DNA from: Treponema sp.
Lineage (GTDB): Bacteria > Spirochaetota > Spirochaetia > Treponematales > Breznakiellaceae
Reading direction: 5' to 3'
DNA: 64,000 bases
Assembly: GCA_009784975.1 (NCBI GenBank)
Contig: WQXG01000002.1
Coordinates: 43,101 to 107,100, forward strand
In this document: piece after piece, positions 8,229 to 19,261 of the stretch
How positions within the stretch are numbered: the first letter of the stretch is position 1
How the letters are laid out: each line of letters opens with the position of its first letter
Made by a program: the position numbers and the translations under genes
Notes under the pieces: generated by a model
What the model was told of the DNA's origin: nothing
Databases searched by the model: none
What the model saw: only the letters and a program-made list of their open reading frames with translations

Positions 8229-9098
8229 TTATTTTGCCGCTATATATTTTAGGAACTTTCTTAGCATTATGCAAAGAATCACTGTTCCTAAAATCATTAC
8301 AACAGAAAGGGCGCTGATAAGCGGCGTAATACCGCCCTTTTTTGTAATTGCTGAATGAATAAACACAGGCAGGGTAGAAGAGCCCGGACCTGATACAAAA
8401 AAAGTTATAACAAAGTCTTCCAGTGATAATGTAATAGCCGTTAATAAACCTGATATAATTCCGGGCTTGCATATAGGAAGCGTTATTTTAAAAAGAGTTT
8501 CTCTTTCGCTTGCTCCCAAATCTGCCGCGGCTTCTATGATGGAAAAATCAAACTCGTCCAGCCTTGCCATTACCATAAGAAATACAAAGGGAAGACAAAA
8601 TGTTGTGTGAGCAATGTAAATTGTAAAAAGCCCAAGCGGAATTCCAATGCCTGCGAAAAAAATTGAAAGCGATACGCCGATAATTATTTCCGGCAGAATC
8701 ATTGGCAAAAAAGAAATTGTCTGCACATAACTTCGCAGTTTAAATCTGTACCAGTTTACCCCGATTGCGCCTATTGTCCCGATAATTGTCGCGGTTGCCG
8801 CGGAGGATATTGCTATTATTATGCTGTTTCTGAATGCTATCCATAGTCCGCGTTCCGTAAGAAGACGCTGATACCAGCGGAATGAAAAACCTGTCCATGT
8901 CATGCTTGACGAGCTGTTAAAAGAATAAATTACCAATACAAAAAGCGGAAGAAAAAGAAAAATAAGCGTTACTATAAAAACAGTATTGGAAAAAGAAAAA
9001 CTGTTTCTGATTGCCCGCCTTGCATGCCTTTCCGCCTCATCATGCGCTTTTGGTTTTGTAGATGTAAAGGCTCCGCGGATGATATTGATAAAATTCAT
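8229..9098 (-). CDS. potC: Spermidine/putrescine ABC transporter permease
   Basis: Permease EAA-like segment EAAADLGASERETLFKITLP; operon position. Confidence 0.9.
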   Translation of the reverse strand: MNFINIIRGAFTSTKPKAHDEAERHARRAIRNSFSFSNTVFIVTLIFLFLPLFVLVIYSFNSSSSMTWTGFSFRWYQRLLTERGLWIAFRNSIIIAISSAATATIIGTIGAIGVNWYRFKLRSYVQTISFLPMILPEIIIGVSLSIFFAGIGIPLGLFTIYIAHTTFCLPFVFLMVMARLDEFDFSIIEAAADLGASERETLFKITLPICKPGIISGLLTAITLSLEDFVITFFVSGPGSSTLPVFIHSAITKKGGITPLISALSVVMILGTVILCIMLRKFLKYIAAK

Positions 9099-10003
9099 TC
9101 TGCAGCTCCTGTTTTATCTTTGTCTTTTTCCCTGGATGCTTCGCGTTTTTGAATATGCATCATCCAGAGAACGCCGATTGTAGTGACAAGGGTTAACACC
9201 ATGGAAATGGCAGCCGCTCTTGGCCAGTTGCGTTCACCGCGAAGGAAATCCGCAATTCTTTGCCCGAGCATATAGGAATCTTTTCCGCCGACAAGCATTG
9301 GAACCGCATACGCGCCGAAAATCGGAATGAATGTAAAAAGAACCGCTGTAAAAATACCGCCGCGGATATTGGGAAGCAGTATCTTTATCATGGAAGTAAA
9401 TTTGTTTGCGCCCAAATCACGCGATGCTTCAAGCAGCGAAAAATCAAATTTGTCTATTGTAGAAAATAAAGGCAGGATAGCATACGGCAGGTACATATAA
9501 ACCAAAACAAGAATTACCGCATTTTGATTGTAAAGGAAAGGAATGTAATCATCTGTTAAACCTATCCGCAGCAATAATTCATTTAAAAAACCGTTGTTTC
9601 CCAATATATTCATCCAGGCAAAAACCCTGATTAGGAAATTTGTCCAAAATGGAATGATGATAAGAAGCAAAAGCAATGTCTGATGTTTGCTGCGCGCCAT
9701 AAAGTAACCGCAAGGAAGCGCTATTAAAATTGTAATAACGGTAGCGATAACAGATGCTACAATTGTACGGAACGTTATGCGCAAAAAAACAGGGTCTGCA
9801 AGGTAACGGTATGCTTCAAGTGAAAATTCCCATAATACGCCGCGCTGCATATCCCTTTTAAGGAAACTGTAAATAATGATGATTATAATCGGCGCCAGAA
9901 AAAAGAGAGTAAACCAGACTGCCATAGGAGCAGAGTATACAGGTCCTTTATTTCTTGACAGTGGTTTTGCGAGGGGAACCTTAACCCTTTGGGTCTGGTT
10001 CAA
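9095..10003 (-). CDS. potB: Spermidine/putrescine ABC transporter permease
   Basis: EASRDLGANKFTSMIKILLPNIRGG; operon position. Confidence 0.9.
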   Translation of the reverse strand: MNQTQRVKVPLAKPLSRNKGPVYSAPMAVWFTLFFLAPIIIIIIYSFLKRDMQRGVLWEFSLEAYRYLADPVFLRITFRTIVASVIATVITILIALPCGYFMARSKHQTLLLLLIIIPFWTNFLIRVFAWMNILGNNGFLNELLLRIGLTDDYIPFLYNQNAVILVLVYMYLPYAILPLFSTIDKFDFSLLEASRDLGANKFTSMIKILLPNIRGGIFTAVLFTFIPIFGAYAVPMLVGGKDSYMLGQRIADFLRGERNWPRAAAISMVLTLVTTIGVLWMMHIQKREASREKDKDKTGAAE

Positions 10004-11199
10004 CTTTTTACCTCGACTATATAGCCGTCAAGGGCGCTCCATGAAAGGTAGACCGAATCTTTCCAGCGTATATCCGGTCCTTCATCTGAATAATACGCGT
10101 GCTGCTTCATTACGCGTATCAGAGGTTTGTCCGACGTACCATTTGACACCTGCACATAGAATTTTGTCTGGAAGCCTGAATAAATCGGTTCATCAACTAT
10201 GCCCTGCAGTGTATTTATATCTACGCGGCTGGTGGTTGGTTTTTCCTTGCTAATTACAATTTTTTCCGGCCTTATTGTAACGCTTACCTTTTGCCCTACT
10301 TTTACTTCGTCTATATCTGTAACTTTGATGCTTCCCAATTCCGGGATATCAACTTCTACCATGTATTCGGTTACAACTTCGGCATCAAGAGGAGATGCTT
10401 CGCCGGACCAGCGATCCGGTCCTGTTGTGTTTACATGGAGTTTCATTTTTTCTACATTTGTAATAATACCGTCAAAAAGATTGGTGTCTCCGATAAAACG
10501 GGCGACAAAATCTTTTTCCGGGCTTTCGTAAATATCATGCGGGGTGCCTATCTGTAAAATGTCGCCCTGGTTCATTACCGCTATACGATCCGATACGGAA
10601 AGCGCTTCCTGCTGATCGTGGGTAACATAAATAAAGGTGATGCCGATCTCATCGTGGATACGGTCAAGTTCTATTAACATATGCTGGCGCAGTTTGGCAT
10701 CAAGCGCGGAGAGCGGCTCATCCAGTAAAAGCACCCTTGGTTCATTTATAAGCGCGCGGGCAATCGCTACCCGTTGTTTTTGTCCGCCTGAGAGCTGGTT
10801 AGGCTTTTTGCCCGCATGGCCTTCCAGGCGGACGAGCTGCAGGTATTGTTCTACTTTGTTTTTTATTTCCTGTTTGGAAGCCCCTTTTAATCTTGGGGAA
10901 AAAGCGACGTTTTCGAACACGGAAAGATGGGGAAAAAGGGCGTAATTCTGAAATACTGTATTGGTAGGACGCTTGTTGGGCGGCAACGACAGAACATCGT
11001 CTCCGTCAAGGGTGAGTATTCCTTTATCGGGTTGTTCAAAACCGGCAATTATACGCAGCAGGGTTGTTTTTCCGCATCCTGACGGTCCCAACAGGGAAAA
11101 AAACTCTCCCTTTTTTATCTCCAGGCTCACATTTTTGAGCACCTCGAAATCACCGAAGGATTTATAAATCCCGCTGATGACAACATCGCTTCCTTTCAA
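10000..11199 (-). CDS. potA: Spermidine/putrescine ABC transporter ATP-binding protein
   Basis: Walker A GPSGCGKTTLLR, LSGGQKQRVAIARAL, Walker B LLLDEPLSALD. Confidence 0.93.
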   Translation of the reverse strand: MKGSDVVISGIYKSFGDFEVLKNVSLEIKKGEFFSLLGPSGCGKTTLLRIIAGFEQPDKGILTLDGDDVLSLPPNKRPTNTVFQNYALFPHLSVFENVAFSPRLKGASKQEIKNKVEQYLQLVRLEGHAGKKPNQLSGGQKQRVAIARALINEPRVLLLDEPLSALDAKLRQHMLIELDRIHDEIGITFIYVTHDQQEALSVSDRIAVMNQGDILQIGTPHDIYESPEKDFVARFIGDTNLFDGIITNVEKMKLHVNTTGPDRWSGEASPLDAEVVTEYMVEVDIPELGSIKVTDIDEVKVGQKVSVTIRPEKIVISKEKPTTSRVDINTLQGIVDEPIYSGFQTKFYVQVSNGTSDKPLIRVMKQHAYYSDEGPDIRWKDSVYLSWSALDGYIVEVKS

Positions 11200-11372
11200 T
11201 ATATTCCTTCCAGCCTCCCCTTGAAGAGAAATGCCGTCGTCCAGCAGGACATGGCTAAATATCTATAGTGAACTTTGGTGTTTTTTTTGGATTATGTCAA
11301 GGGGTGGCAGATGTGTATTCAGGTGACAAAATGGGCTTTATTTTGTACAATTAAGGAGTCTGGAGGACATTA

Positions 11373-11969
11373 ATGAAACGGACATTTTTTTGTATTTTGC
11401 TTATAATCTGCGTTACCGCAATTGGTTTTGCAGAGAAAAAAAATTGCATTTCCCTGGGAGGAGCAGTCGGAAATTATTTCATGATGGAGAATGAAATAGA
11501 ATATGCAAATAATACAAGTCTTGCAGGGCTCGGCTTAAGTTTTTATTCATTGTTTTATAAAAATAAAATTGGCGTATTTTTTAATTTTAATTATTTATTT
11601 TTAGATATTACCAAAGAACGCTATAGTTATACGGATCAATTAGGTGTTACTTTTGGAATTGCATTTTCTCATGCTTTTAACGAAAAATTAAGAATTTATT
11701 GCGGAGCAGGACCTGATATCAGCTTGTTCCTGGACATCTATGAATATTCATATTTAGATCGTTTAATAATTGGGCTCGGTATCGGCGGCGATGTTGGTTT
11801 AAGATATCTTTTTAACAAATCTGTAAGTATAAATATAGGTGTTATGGCGTCTTTTCATTTTTTTGGTTTTGGATATTATGAAGCGATTCCATACTCAATT
11901 TACGGATGGATAAGAGATTATTATTTATTTGGCATTAAACCATACATTGGTATTGGTTTTAATTTCTAA
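11373..11969 (+). CDS. Hypothetical outer-membrane beta-barrel-like protein
   Basis: Signal peptide, aromatic/glycine strand pattern, C-terminal GIGFNF. Confidence 0.55.
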   Translation: MKRTFFCILLIICVTAIGFAEKKNCISLGGAVGNYFMMENEIEYANNTSLAGLGLSFYSLFYKNKIGVFFNFNYLFLDITKERYSYTDQLGVTFGIAFSHAFNEKLRIYCGAGPDISLFLDIYEYSYLDRLIIGLGIGGDVGLRYLFNKSVSINIGVMASFHFFGFGYYEAIPYSIYGWIRDYYLFGIKPYIGIGFNF

Positions 11970-11998
11970 AACCCCTGTCATATGTAAGTATAGTCTGT

Positions 11999-13897
11999 TT
12001 AGGAAATAAATTTCCAGATTGTATCCGCAATTCCTTTCCCGTTTAATCCCGTAATCGCAAGCAGCTCTTCTCTTGTACCCAATGCCTTATCTTCTTCAAG
12101 AAAACTGCCTTCCGCAGCAAGAGCTGCGATCTTTGTTTTGATGTTGCGTTTTAGGGCAAGGGAAGCGGCATATTCTCCAAAACCGCCTTCTCTTAAACCT
12201 TCTTCTATAAAAACTGTAAGTTTGTAGCTGTTCATAATTTCTGCAAGATAATCTTCGTCTATGGGTTTTAAAAATCTAAGATTGTAAAGGTCGGCTTCTA
12301 TCCCGTTGTTTTTCAGCGATTGTGACGCTTCAAGCGCTTCAGAGTAAAGACTTCCCGTAAAGGCAAGACACACATCTCTTTTTTCGCCCTTTGTGACCCA
12401 AACCCCGCGTCCCCTTTCCAGCGGCAGGGAGAAAGCGTCAATTTCTATGGGGCACTGCGCTTTTGGGTAGCGGATTATTGCGGGTCCCGTACAATTGTCA
12501 TTTAAAGCCCAGGCAAACATCAGCATCATTTCGTTTTCGCTGGCGGGAGCGAGAAGTGTCATATTCGGCGTACTTCGGAAAATCGGTATATCAAAAAGCC
12601 CCTGATGTGTTTCACCGTCGGCTCCCACAAAACCGGATCTGTCCAGGGCAAAAACAACAGGCATTTTTTGAAGAGCGGCATCATGGATAATCTGATCAAC
12701 TGCACGCTGAACAAAAGTTGAATAAACGGCGACAACCGGTTTTAAATTAAGAGCAGCAAGACCTGCGGCAAAGGTTACAGCGTGTTCTTCCGCAATGCCT
12801 ACATCAAAAAAACGCTCCGGAAAAGCAGATGCAAAATCAGAAAGCCCTGTTCCTGTTTTCATTGCGGCGGTAACAGCGATAATGCGTTTGTCTTTTTCTG
12901 CCAATGATAATAAAGATTTTGAAAAAGCCTCCGTAAAACTTGAGAGCGGCCCTCCGGTATCAGCCAAACCGCCGTCAACAGAAAATGAACCAACTCCGTG
13001 ATAACTGTCAGGCGCGTCTTCGGCGTAATTAAATCCTTTGCCCTTGCGGGTAATAACATGAACTACTACAGGACGGTTTAGTTTTTTTACATCCTGCAGA
13101 ACTTCAATAAGAAGCTGTATATTGTGCCCTCCGATAGGTCCTACATATTCAAAGCCAAGGTCTACAAAAAAATTATCAATGTAAAAAACGGCTTTAACCG
13201 CTCTTTTTAGCCTTACTACAAGATTAAAAAAAGCATTTCCTACAAAAGGTATTTTTTTTGCCATTGCGTCAAAATGCCGCCGGAAGGTTTGATATTTTGC
13301 CTTCATGGAAAGACGGCTTAAATATTTTGACAATCCGCCCACATTGCGGCTAATTGACATTTTATTGTCATTAAGAATCACAACAAGGGGCAGCCCTAGA
13401 TGCCCCGCGTGAGACAATGCTTCGTAAGCAAGTCCTCCTGTAAGCGCGCCGTCTCCTATAACGGCAATTGAATGCATTTTACTGCCCTGTATTCTGCCTG
13501 CTGCAAGAAGTCCAAGAGCGGCGGAAATTGATGTGGAGGCGTGTCCTGTATTAAAACTGTCATGTTCGCTTTCGCTCAGTTTTGGAAAACCGGCAAGCCC
13601 GTTTTGTTTGCGAAGGAGAGGAAAAGAATCAAGGCGGCCTGTCAGCAGTTTATGCGCATAACATTGATGCCCTACATCCCAGACGATTTTATCATCCGGC
13701 GAATTAAAAACACGGTGCAGCGCGATACTTAGTTCTACTACTCCCAGATTGGAGGACAAGTGTCCGCCGTTGCCTGCTACTGTAGAAACAATTTGCTCCC
13801 TTATTTCATGCGCAAGAAGATTTAATTCGCGGGAAGTCAGTTTTTTAATATCCTGTGGAGATTTTATTTTTTGCAGTAAAGGGTTAGATTGTTGCAT
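11999..13897 (-). CDS. dxs: 1-deoxy-D-xylulose-5-phosphate synthase
   Basis: GHLSSNLGVVELSIALH, VWDVGHQCYAHKLLTGR, GDGALTGGLAYEAL. Confidence 0.95.
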   Translation of the reverse strand: MQQSNPLLQKIKSPQDIKKLTSRELNLLAHEIREQIVSTVAGNGGHLSSNLGVVELSIALHRVFNSPDDKIVWDVGHQCYAHKLLTGRLDSFPLLRKQNGLAGFPKLSESEHDSFNTGHASTSISAALGLLAAGRIQGSKMHSIAVIGDGALTGGLAYEALSHAGHLGLPLVVILNDNKMSISRNVGGLSKYLSRLSMKAKYQTFRRHFDAMAKKIPFVGNAFFNLVVRLKRAVKAVFYIDNFFVDLGFEYVGPIGGHNIQLLIEVLQDVKKLNRPVVVHVITRKGKGFNYAEDAPDSYHGVGSFSVDGGLADTGGPLSSFTEAFSKSLLSLAEKDKRIIAVTAAMKTGTGLSDFASAFPERFFDVGIAEEHAVTFAAGLAALNLKPVVAVYSTFVQRAVDQIIHDAALQKMPVVFALDRSGFVGADGETHQGLFDIPIFRSTPNMTLLAPASENEMMLMFAWALNDNCTGPAIIRYPKAQCPIEIDAFSLPLERGRGVWVTKGEKRDVCLAFTGSLYSEALEASQSLKNNGIEADLYNLRFLKPIDEDYLAEIMNSYKLTVFIEEGLREGGFGEYAASLALKRNIKTKIAALAAEGSFLEEDKALGTREELLAITGLNGKGIADTIWKFIS

Positions 13898-13898
13898 A

Positions 13899-14456
13899 CT
13901 AAGTTAAATTGCGAAAATCCTGTAAATATTTTCTTCTGGAACTTACAAGGTCTGTCAGCTCTGTCAGCATATTATTGTTAACTTCTGCAGCGATGGGAAG
14001 CAGGTATTTTTCTGTTTCATTGATATAACGTTCTACGAACTCAAGATTGTTTACAAAACCCAAAGAAATCATGTTGGAGATACGGTCTGCAACTTTTAGA
14101 ATCTTTGCGTTATTGGAGCCTGATTCTTTTATTCGCGTAAGAAACTCAGGTTTAGTTTCTCCGTGACGGCGGGAAACTTCCTGAACCAGATTGTACACGG
14201 CGTAACTTTCAAAATCTATGGACAGCAAAACATTGTGGTTAAAATCCGGAATATCTTCCAGAATATCATGGACAAGCGATGCTTTTAGCAATACCGGCTC
14301 TATGTATTTGTAATCAATAAGAATTGACATTGTATCAAGCTGATGGCGGAACATATTGCCGCCGCCTTCGCGCGAATATCCTATTAAATATGTTGCAAGC
14401 TGTATATACGGAGCCAGCCGAGTTCCGCTTAGTTGATCCATTTGTTCAGTATTCAT
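13899..14456 (-). CDS. HD-domain phosphohydrolase, RelA/SpoT-like hydrolase
   Basis: HQLDTMSILIDYKY..LVHDILEDIPDFN..ILKVADRISNM. Confidence 0.7.
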   Translation of the reverse strand: MNTEQMDQLSGTRLAPYIQLATYLIGYSREGGGNMFRHQLDTMSILIDYKYIEPVLLKASLVHDILEDIPDFNHNVLLSIDFESYAVYNLVQEVSRRHGETKPEFLTRIKESGSNNAKILKVADRISNMISLGFVNNLEFVERYINETEKYLLPIAAEVNNNMLTELTDLVSSRRKYLQDFRNLT

Positions 14457-17110
14457 TAGATGTCCTTTAAATAGTTTTCGAATTTTTCTGTACGCTTAAG
14501 CGTCTCATCCAGCTTTGTTTTTTGCTCTTCTACAAGAAGAGCAGGCGCGTTTTTTACAAACTGTTCGTTTGCAAGTTTTACGCGCAGTGTTTCGATATAC
14601 TTGCGATCTTTTTCAAGATCATTTGTGAACTTCTTTTTTAATGCTGAAAGTTCCACAGCCTCTCCTATAAATACAAATGCTTCAAATCCGCTGCCCGCCA
14701 TGCCGATTGAACCTTCAGGACGTTTTGTATCGCCTGCGGCTTCAATGGACAGATCTCCGATACCTGCCAGCAGTTTTATTAACTCCCTGTTTTCTGTAAT
14801 GGGCGTTTCCTGTTCTTTGCCAGGACGCACAAGGACGCGCAGTTTTTTATCCGCCGTTATGCCGCATTCGCTTCGCATAGTGCGTATCATGCTGACAAGC
14901 GACTGAAGAAAAGAAAAGTTTTTTTCTTCTGTTGGGGAATAAAGTTTTTCATCATAACATGGGTACTGAGAATCAATAAGCAGAGCGTGAGTATGAGGCA
15001 GTTTTTGGTAAAGCTCCTCTGTTAAAAACGGCAGCAGCGGATGAAGCAGTTTAAGTGAGGTTGTTAATACATCCAGCAATACAGTTGCCGCGCGGTCTTT
15101 GTCATCTTCATCTGTGCCCTTCATGGAAAGTTTTGTCGCTTCTACATACCAGTCGCAGAAATCATTCCAGAAAAATTCATAGGAAGTTTGCGCCGCGTCA
15201 TTGTAACGGTAGGAAAGAAATGCTTCTCTCATGGATTTTGCCGCGCTGTTAAGCCGTGAATAAATCCATTTGTCTGCCGCGATAAGATGCGGATTTTTTA
15301 TTGTTTTTCTGCCTTCCATATTCATTAAAATATAGCGGCTTGCATTCCAGACCTTGTTTGCGAATTTGGAGCCCATTTTAAAAGATTCTTTGTCAACAAG
15401 GACATCCTGTCCCTGAGCGCACATAAAGGCAAGTGTAAACTTCATTGCGTCTGCGCCGAACTCGTCTACAAGTTCCAGAGGATCAAGTCCGTTGCCGAGC
15501 GACTTGCTCATTTTACGCCCCTGCTTGTCCCGCACAAGCCCGTGAATGTATATGTCGCGAAACGGCGCCTTCCCGGTAAACTCAAGTCCTGCCATGATCA
15601 TCCGCGCAACCCAGAAAAATATAATGTCGTAAGCTGTTATAAGAGCTGTGGTGGGGTAGTAGAGACCCAGATCCACAGGATTGGGAATATTGGAATTTTT
15701 CCAGCCCAATGTGCTGAATGGCCAAAGCCAGCTTGAAAACCAGGTGTCCAGTACGTCAGGGTCCTGCTCGATGTTTTTACTGCCGCAATCCGGGCAGGTT
15801 TCAAGGTCGCTGCGGGAAACGTGCAGTTTAGCGCAATCTGCGCAGGTCCATGCGGGAATGCGGTGTCCCCACCAAAGCTGGCGGCTGATGCACCAGTCCC
15901 TGATATTTTCCATCCAGTGTTTATAGGTGTTTTCCCATTTTTTGGGGTAGAAGATAATTTCGCCATTTTGCCAGCAGGCAAGCGCTTTTTCTGCCAATGG
16001 CTTCATTTTTACAAACCATTGCAGTGAGAGGAATGGCTCTATTACTGTGCGGCAGCGGTAACAATGCCCGACCGAGTGTTTAATAGGTTCTTCTTTTACA
16101 AACCAGCCGCCCGTTATTAAATCTTCAATTACGGCAAGACGCGCTTTTTTTACTGACAAGCCGCGGTATTTTTCAGGCACTTCTTCGTTTAATGTTCCGT
16201 CCGGGTTAAGGATATTGATAACTTTTAAATTGTGTTTTTTTCCAAGTTCCCAGTCATTGGGATCATGAGCCGGGGTAACCTTTAACGCTCCTGTTCCAAG
16301 GGTGCGCTCAACATAGGTGTCAAAGATGAGGGGGATGTCCCTGTCTGTCAGCGGCAGGCGGAAGGATGCTCCCCGCTGCTTAAATTCGCTGTAGCGTTCA
16401 TCTTCCGGGTGGACGGCGACAGCGGTGTCGCCTAACATTGTTTCCGGGCGGGTTGTGGCTATTTCTATGTATTTTTCGCTGTTTCCTGCCAAAAAGTAGC
16501 GCAGGTGGTACATTTTTCCCGCAGTGTCTTCATGTTCAACTTCGTCATCGGCAAGGGCAGTACCGCAGGATGTGCACCAGTTAACAAGATAATTTCCCTT
16601 GTATAAAAGTTCGCGCTCGTACAATGTGACAAAAACTTCCCGCACTGCATGGGAAAGACCTTCATCCATGGTAAAGCGTTCTCTTGTCCAGTCAACGCTG
16701 GCTCCTATTTTTTCCAGTTGTTTTGTAATAATCGCGTGATGTTCATTTTTTACTTTCCATGTTTCTTCCAGGAATTTTTCTCGTCCCAGTTCCCGGCGGC
16801 TTTTTCCCTGTTCTTTAAGTTTTCGTTCAACAACATTCTGCGTGGCAATCCCCGCATGATCGGTGCCTGGCACCCACAAGGTTGGCGCGCCTGTCATTCT
16901 GTGAAAACGTACAATTATATCCTGTAAACTGTTGTTAAGCCCATGTCCCAGATGCAGCACCCCCGTAACATTCGGCGGAGGAATTACTACGACAAATGGC
17001 TCCAACGGCAGATTGCTTTTCTTTGGGGAAAAAGCTCCCGCTTGCTTCCAAAGGGCATAGATGCGATCCTCAAAGGATTTAGGGTCATAAGCTTTAGCGA
17101 TTGTGTCCAT
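14456..17110 (-). CDS. valS: Valyl-tRNA synthetase
   Basis: PPPNVTGVLHLGHGLN and KMSKSLGNGLDP; WVPGTDHAGIATQ. Confidence 0.97.
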   Translation of the reverse strand: MDTIAKAYDPKSFEDRIYALWKQAGAFSPKKSNLPLEPFVVVIPPPNVTGVLHLGHGLNNSLQDIIVRFHRMTGAPTLWVPGTDHAGIATQNVVERKLKEQGKSRRELGREKFLEETWKVKNEHHAIITKQLEKIGASVDWTRERFTMDEGLSHAVREVFVTLYERELLYKGNYLVNWCTSCGTALADDEVEHEDTAGKMYHLRYFLAGNSEKYIEIATTRPETMLGDTAVAVHPEDERYSEFKQRGASFRLPLTDRDIPLIFDTYVERTLGTGALKVTPAHDPNDWELGKKHNLKVINILNPDGTLNEEVPEKYRGLSVKKARLAVIEDLITGGWFVKEEPIKHSVGHCYRCRTVIEPFLSLQWFVKMKPLAEKALACWQNGEIIFYPKKWENTYKHWMENIRDWCISRQLWWGHRIPAWTCADCAKLHVSRSDLETCPDCGSKNIEQDPDVLDTWFSSWLWPFSTLGWKNSNIPNPVDLGLYYPTTALITAYDIIFFWVARMIMAGLEFTGKAPFRDIYIHGLVRDKQGRKMSKSLGNGLDPLELVDEFGADAMKFTLAFMCAQGQDVLVDKESFKMGSKFANKVWNASRYILMNMEGRKTIKNPHLIAADKWIYSRLNSAAKSMREAFLSYRYNDAAQTSYEFFWNDFCDWYVEATKLSMKGTDEDDKDRAATVLLDVLTTSLKLLHPLLPFLTEELYQKLPHTHALLIDSQYPCYDEKLYSPTEEKNFSFLQSLVSMIRTMRSECGITADKKLRVLVRPGKEQETPITENRELIKLLAGIGDLSIEAAGDTKRPEGSIGMAGSGFEAFVFIGEAVELSALKKKFTNDLEKDRKYIETLRVKLANEQFVKNAPALLVEEQKTKLDETLKRTEKFENYLKDI

Positions 17111-17189
17111 AATGAATATTACTTTTTTTATGAAAACAATTCAACCAATATACATTGCCAAAACCCAATAATATCGCTACAATAACAGC

Positions 17190-18137
17190 ATGGTTCAGAA
17201 TGAAACTTATTTTGAAAGCCACGATGGGACTAAACTCTGCCTGTATCGCTGGACACCGGAAGGAAAGATCAGGGCTGTACTTCACATCGTTCATGGCATG
17301 GCAGAACATGCTTTTCGTTACCGCTATCTTGCCGAAAAATTAACCGAAGAAGGAATTGAAGTATGGGCAGCGGATCAGCGCGGTCATGGTAAAAGTGCGG
17401 ATCTTAATATAAATACCAAAGATAAAGGCGGGCTTTTGGGGCATTGCGCGGACGGCAATGGTTTTATTTTTGTCACAGCCGATATTCATTCCATAAATAA
17501 AGAAATACGCAAGTCAACAAATGCGCCTCTGTTCCTTCTTGGCCATTCCTGGGGTTCGTTTATTGTTCAGAATTATATCGAATATTCAGATAATTTAAAA
17601 ATAGACGGCTGTATTCTGTCAGGCTCAAAGGGACCCGGTGATTTTATGGTAAAAGCCGGAATTCCAATTATGACAATGCTTGCGGCAATTTTTGGGCAGC
17701 ATAATGGGTCTCGTTTAGCCAGGTCTTTAGCGGACGGACCTTATAATAAATCATTCAAACCCAACCGTACAGCATTTGACTGGCTTAGCCGTGACAATAA
17801 AGAAGTAGATAAGTATGTTGCAGATCCCCACTGCGGTTTTCTCTGTTCTACTGGTTTTTACCGGGATATTGCCAGATTGCTTTATAACATTCACCGTAAT
17901 GATGCAATGAACAGAATAGACCGCTCTCTGCCGGTATATGTTTTTTCCGGAAGCGCCGACCCTGTGGGCGATATGGGGAAAAGTCCTACCGCGCTTGTGA
18001 GCGCATACAGAAACCTGGGGATTAAAGATTGTGAGTTTGTGCTGTATCCCGGAGCCAGGCATGAAACATTAAATGAAACCAATCGTGAAGAAGTAATTGA
18101 CAACCTTCTTTCATGGATTAAAAAAAAGAGTGAATGA
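17190..18137 (+). CDS. Alpha/beta hydrolase, lysophospholipase/monoacylglycerol lipase-like
   Basis: VHGMAEHAFRYRYLAEKL, DQRGHGKS, GHSWGSF. Confidence 0.85.
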   Translation: MVQNETYFESHDGTKLCLYRWTPEGKIRAVLHIVHGMAEHAFRYRYLAEKLTEEGIEVWAADQRGHGKSADLNINTKDKGGLLGHCADGNGFIFVTADIHSINKEIRKSTNAPLFLLGHSWGSFIVQNYIEYSDNLKIDGCILSGSKGPGDFMVKAGIPIMTMLAAIFGQHNGSRLARSLADGPYNKSFKPNRTAFDWLSRDNKEVDKYVADPHCGFLCSTGFYRDIARLLYNIHRNDAMNRIDRSLPVYVFSGSADPVGDMGKSPTALVSAYRNLGIKDCEFVLYPGARHETLNETNREEVIDNLLSWIKKKSE

Positions 18138-19261
18138 GATACAGATACTCTGTCGCAAAAGACGGCAAAATTGAAAAAAAAGCTGTTATTTACACCAGTA
18201 ATGAGCATGGCATAAACTTTGCCGATGTTGACGGTGAAGCCGTAAGCATTGTAAGAAAATTAAAAAGCGCGGGTTATGATTCATATATAGTAGGCGGCGC
18301 TGTCCGTGATTTAATACTTGGAAAAAAGCCTAAAGATTTTGATATTGTCAGCGCGGCAAGTCCTACACGTATTAAAAAGATATTCCGAAATTCCAGAATT
18401 ATAGGCCGGCGTTTCAGGCTTGTGCATGTTTATTTTGGACAGAGGGTTTTTGAGGTTTCTACATTCCGCTCCCTGAAAGACGGGCATACCAGCAATACAT
18501 TCGGCACAATTGATGAAGATGTGCAACGCCGCGATTTTACTCTTAACGCGCTGTATTATGATCCCGAACAGCAGATTGTTGTTGATTATGTAGGCGGCAT
18601 GAACGATATAAAAAAAAGGCAGATTAAACCGATTATCGCTCTTTCTGAAATTTTTACAGATGATCCTGTAAGAATGATCCGCGCTTCAAAATATGCCGCA
18701 AAAACAGGTTTTTCTCTTCCCTTGAATTTAAAAATGAAAATATCGAATCAATCAAATTTGCTTGTTACAATTTCGCCCTCCCGCCTTACAGAAGAAATCT
18801 TTAAAATTATACATTCAGATAAAGCCGCGGATATTGTAGATTTGCTGGATAAAATGGGACTGTATGCTTTTCTGCAGCCTCAGGCAGCTCATCTTATGAA
18901 GAAGAATGCCGTCTTTAGAAAAAATTATCTGCAAAGCATGGCAAACCTTAAAGGCGCGGAAAACCGCCGCGGTCAGGCGCTTGGTTCCCTGTTCAATGAT
19001 TATCTTGAAAGCGAAGCAGGTCTCTCAGCGGACAGTTTAAAATCAGGTCCAATAGAAAACTATAAAGAAATATATAAACTTGCCCGCAATTTTGTTCTTC
19101 CCATGAATCCTCCGCGTTATGAACTGGAACATTCTGTAAAAAAATTCCTTTCTTCCCGGGGTTTAACCATAAAAAGACCTGTTGTAAAGGCGCCAGCCGC
19201 AGAAGATAAGCCAAAACGCAAAAGACGCAGAAAGAAAAAGAAAATCACTCCGTCTCAATAA
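18134..19261 (+). CDS. pcnB: Poly(A) polymerase/tRNA nucleotidyltransferase family protein (PcnB-like)
   Basis: YIVGGAVRDLILGKKPKDFDIVSAA, RRDFTLNALYYD; basic C-terminal tail KRKRRRKKKK. Confidence 0.85.
   Translation: MRYRYSVAKDGKIEKKAVIYTSNEHGINFADVDGEAVSIVRKLKSAGYDSYIVGGAVRDLILGKKPKDFDIVSAASPTRIKKIFRNSRIIGRRFRLVHVYFGQRVFEVSTFRSLKDGHTSNTFGTIDEDVQRRDFTLNALYYDPEQQIVVDYVGGMNDIKKRQIKPIIALSEIFTDDPVRMIRASKYAAKTGFSLPLNLKMKISNQSNLLVTISPSRLTEEIFKIIHSDKAADIVDLLDKMGLYAFLQPQAAHLMKKNAVFRKNYLQSMANLKGAENRRGQALGSLFNDYLESEAGLSADSLKSGPIENYKEIYKLARNFVLPMNPPRYELEHSVKKFLSSRGLTIKRPVVKAPAAEDKPKRKRRRKKKKITPSQ

Noticed and set aside
7055-11199. Novelty of the potABCD cluster
   Set aside because: Standard polyamine ABC transporter operon with overlapping start/stop codons.
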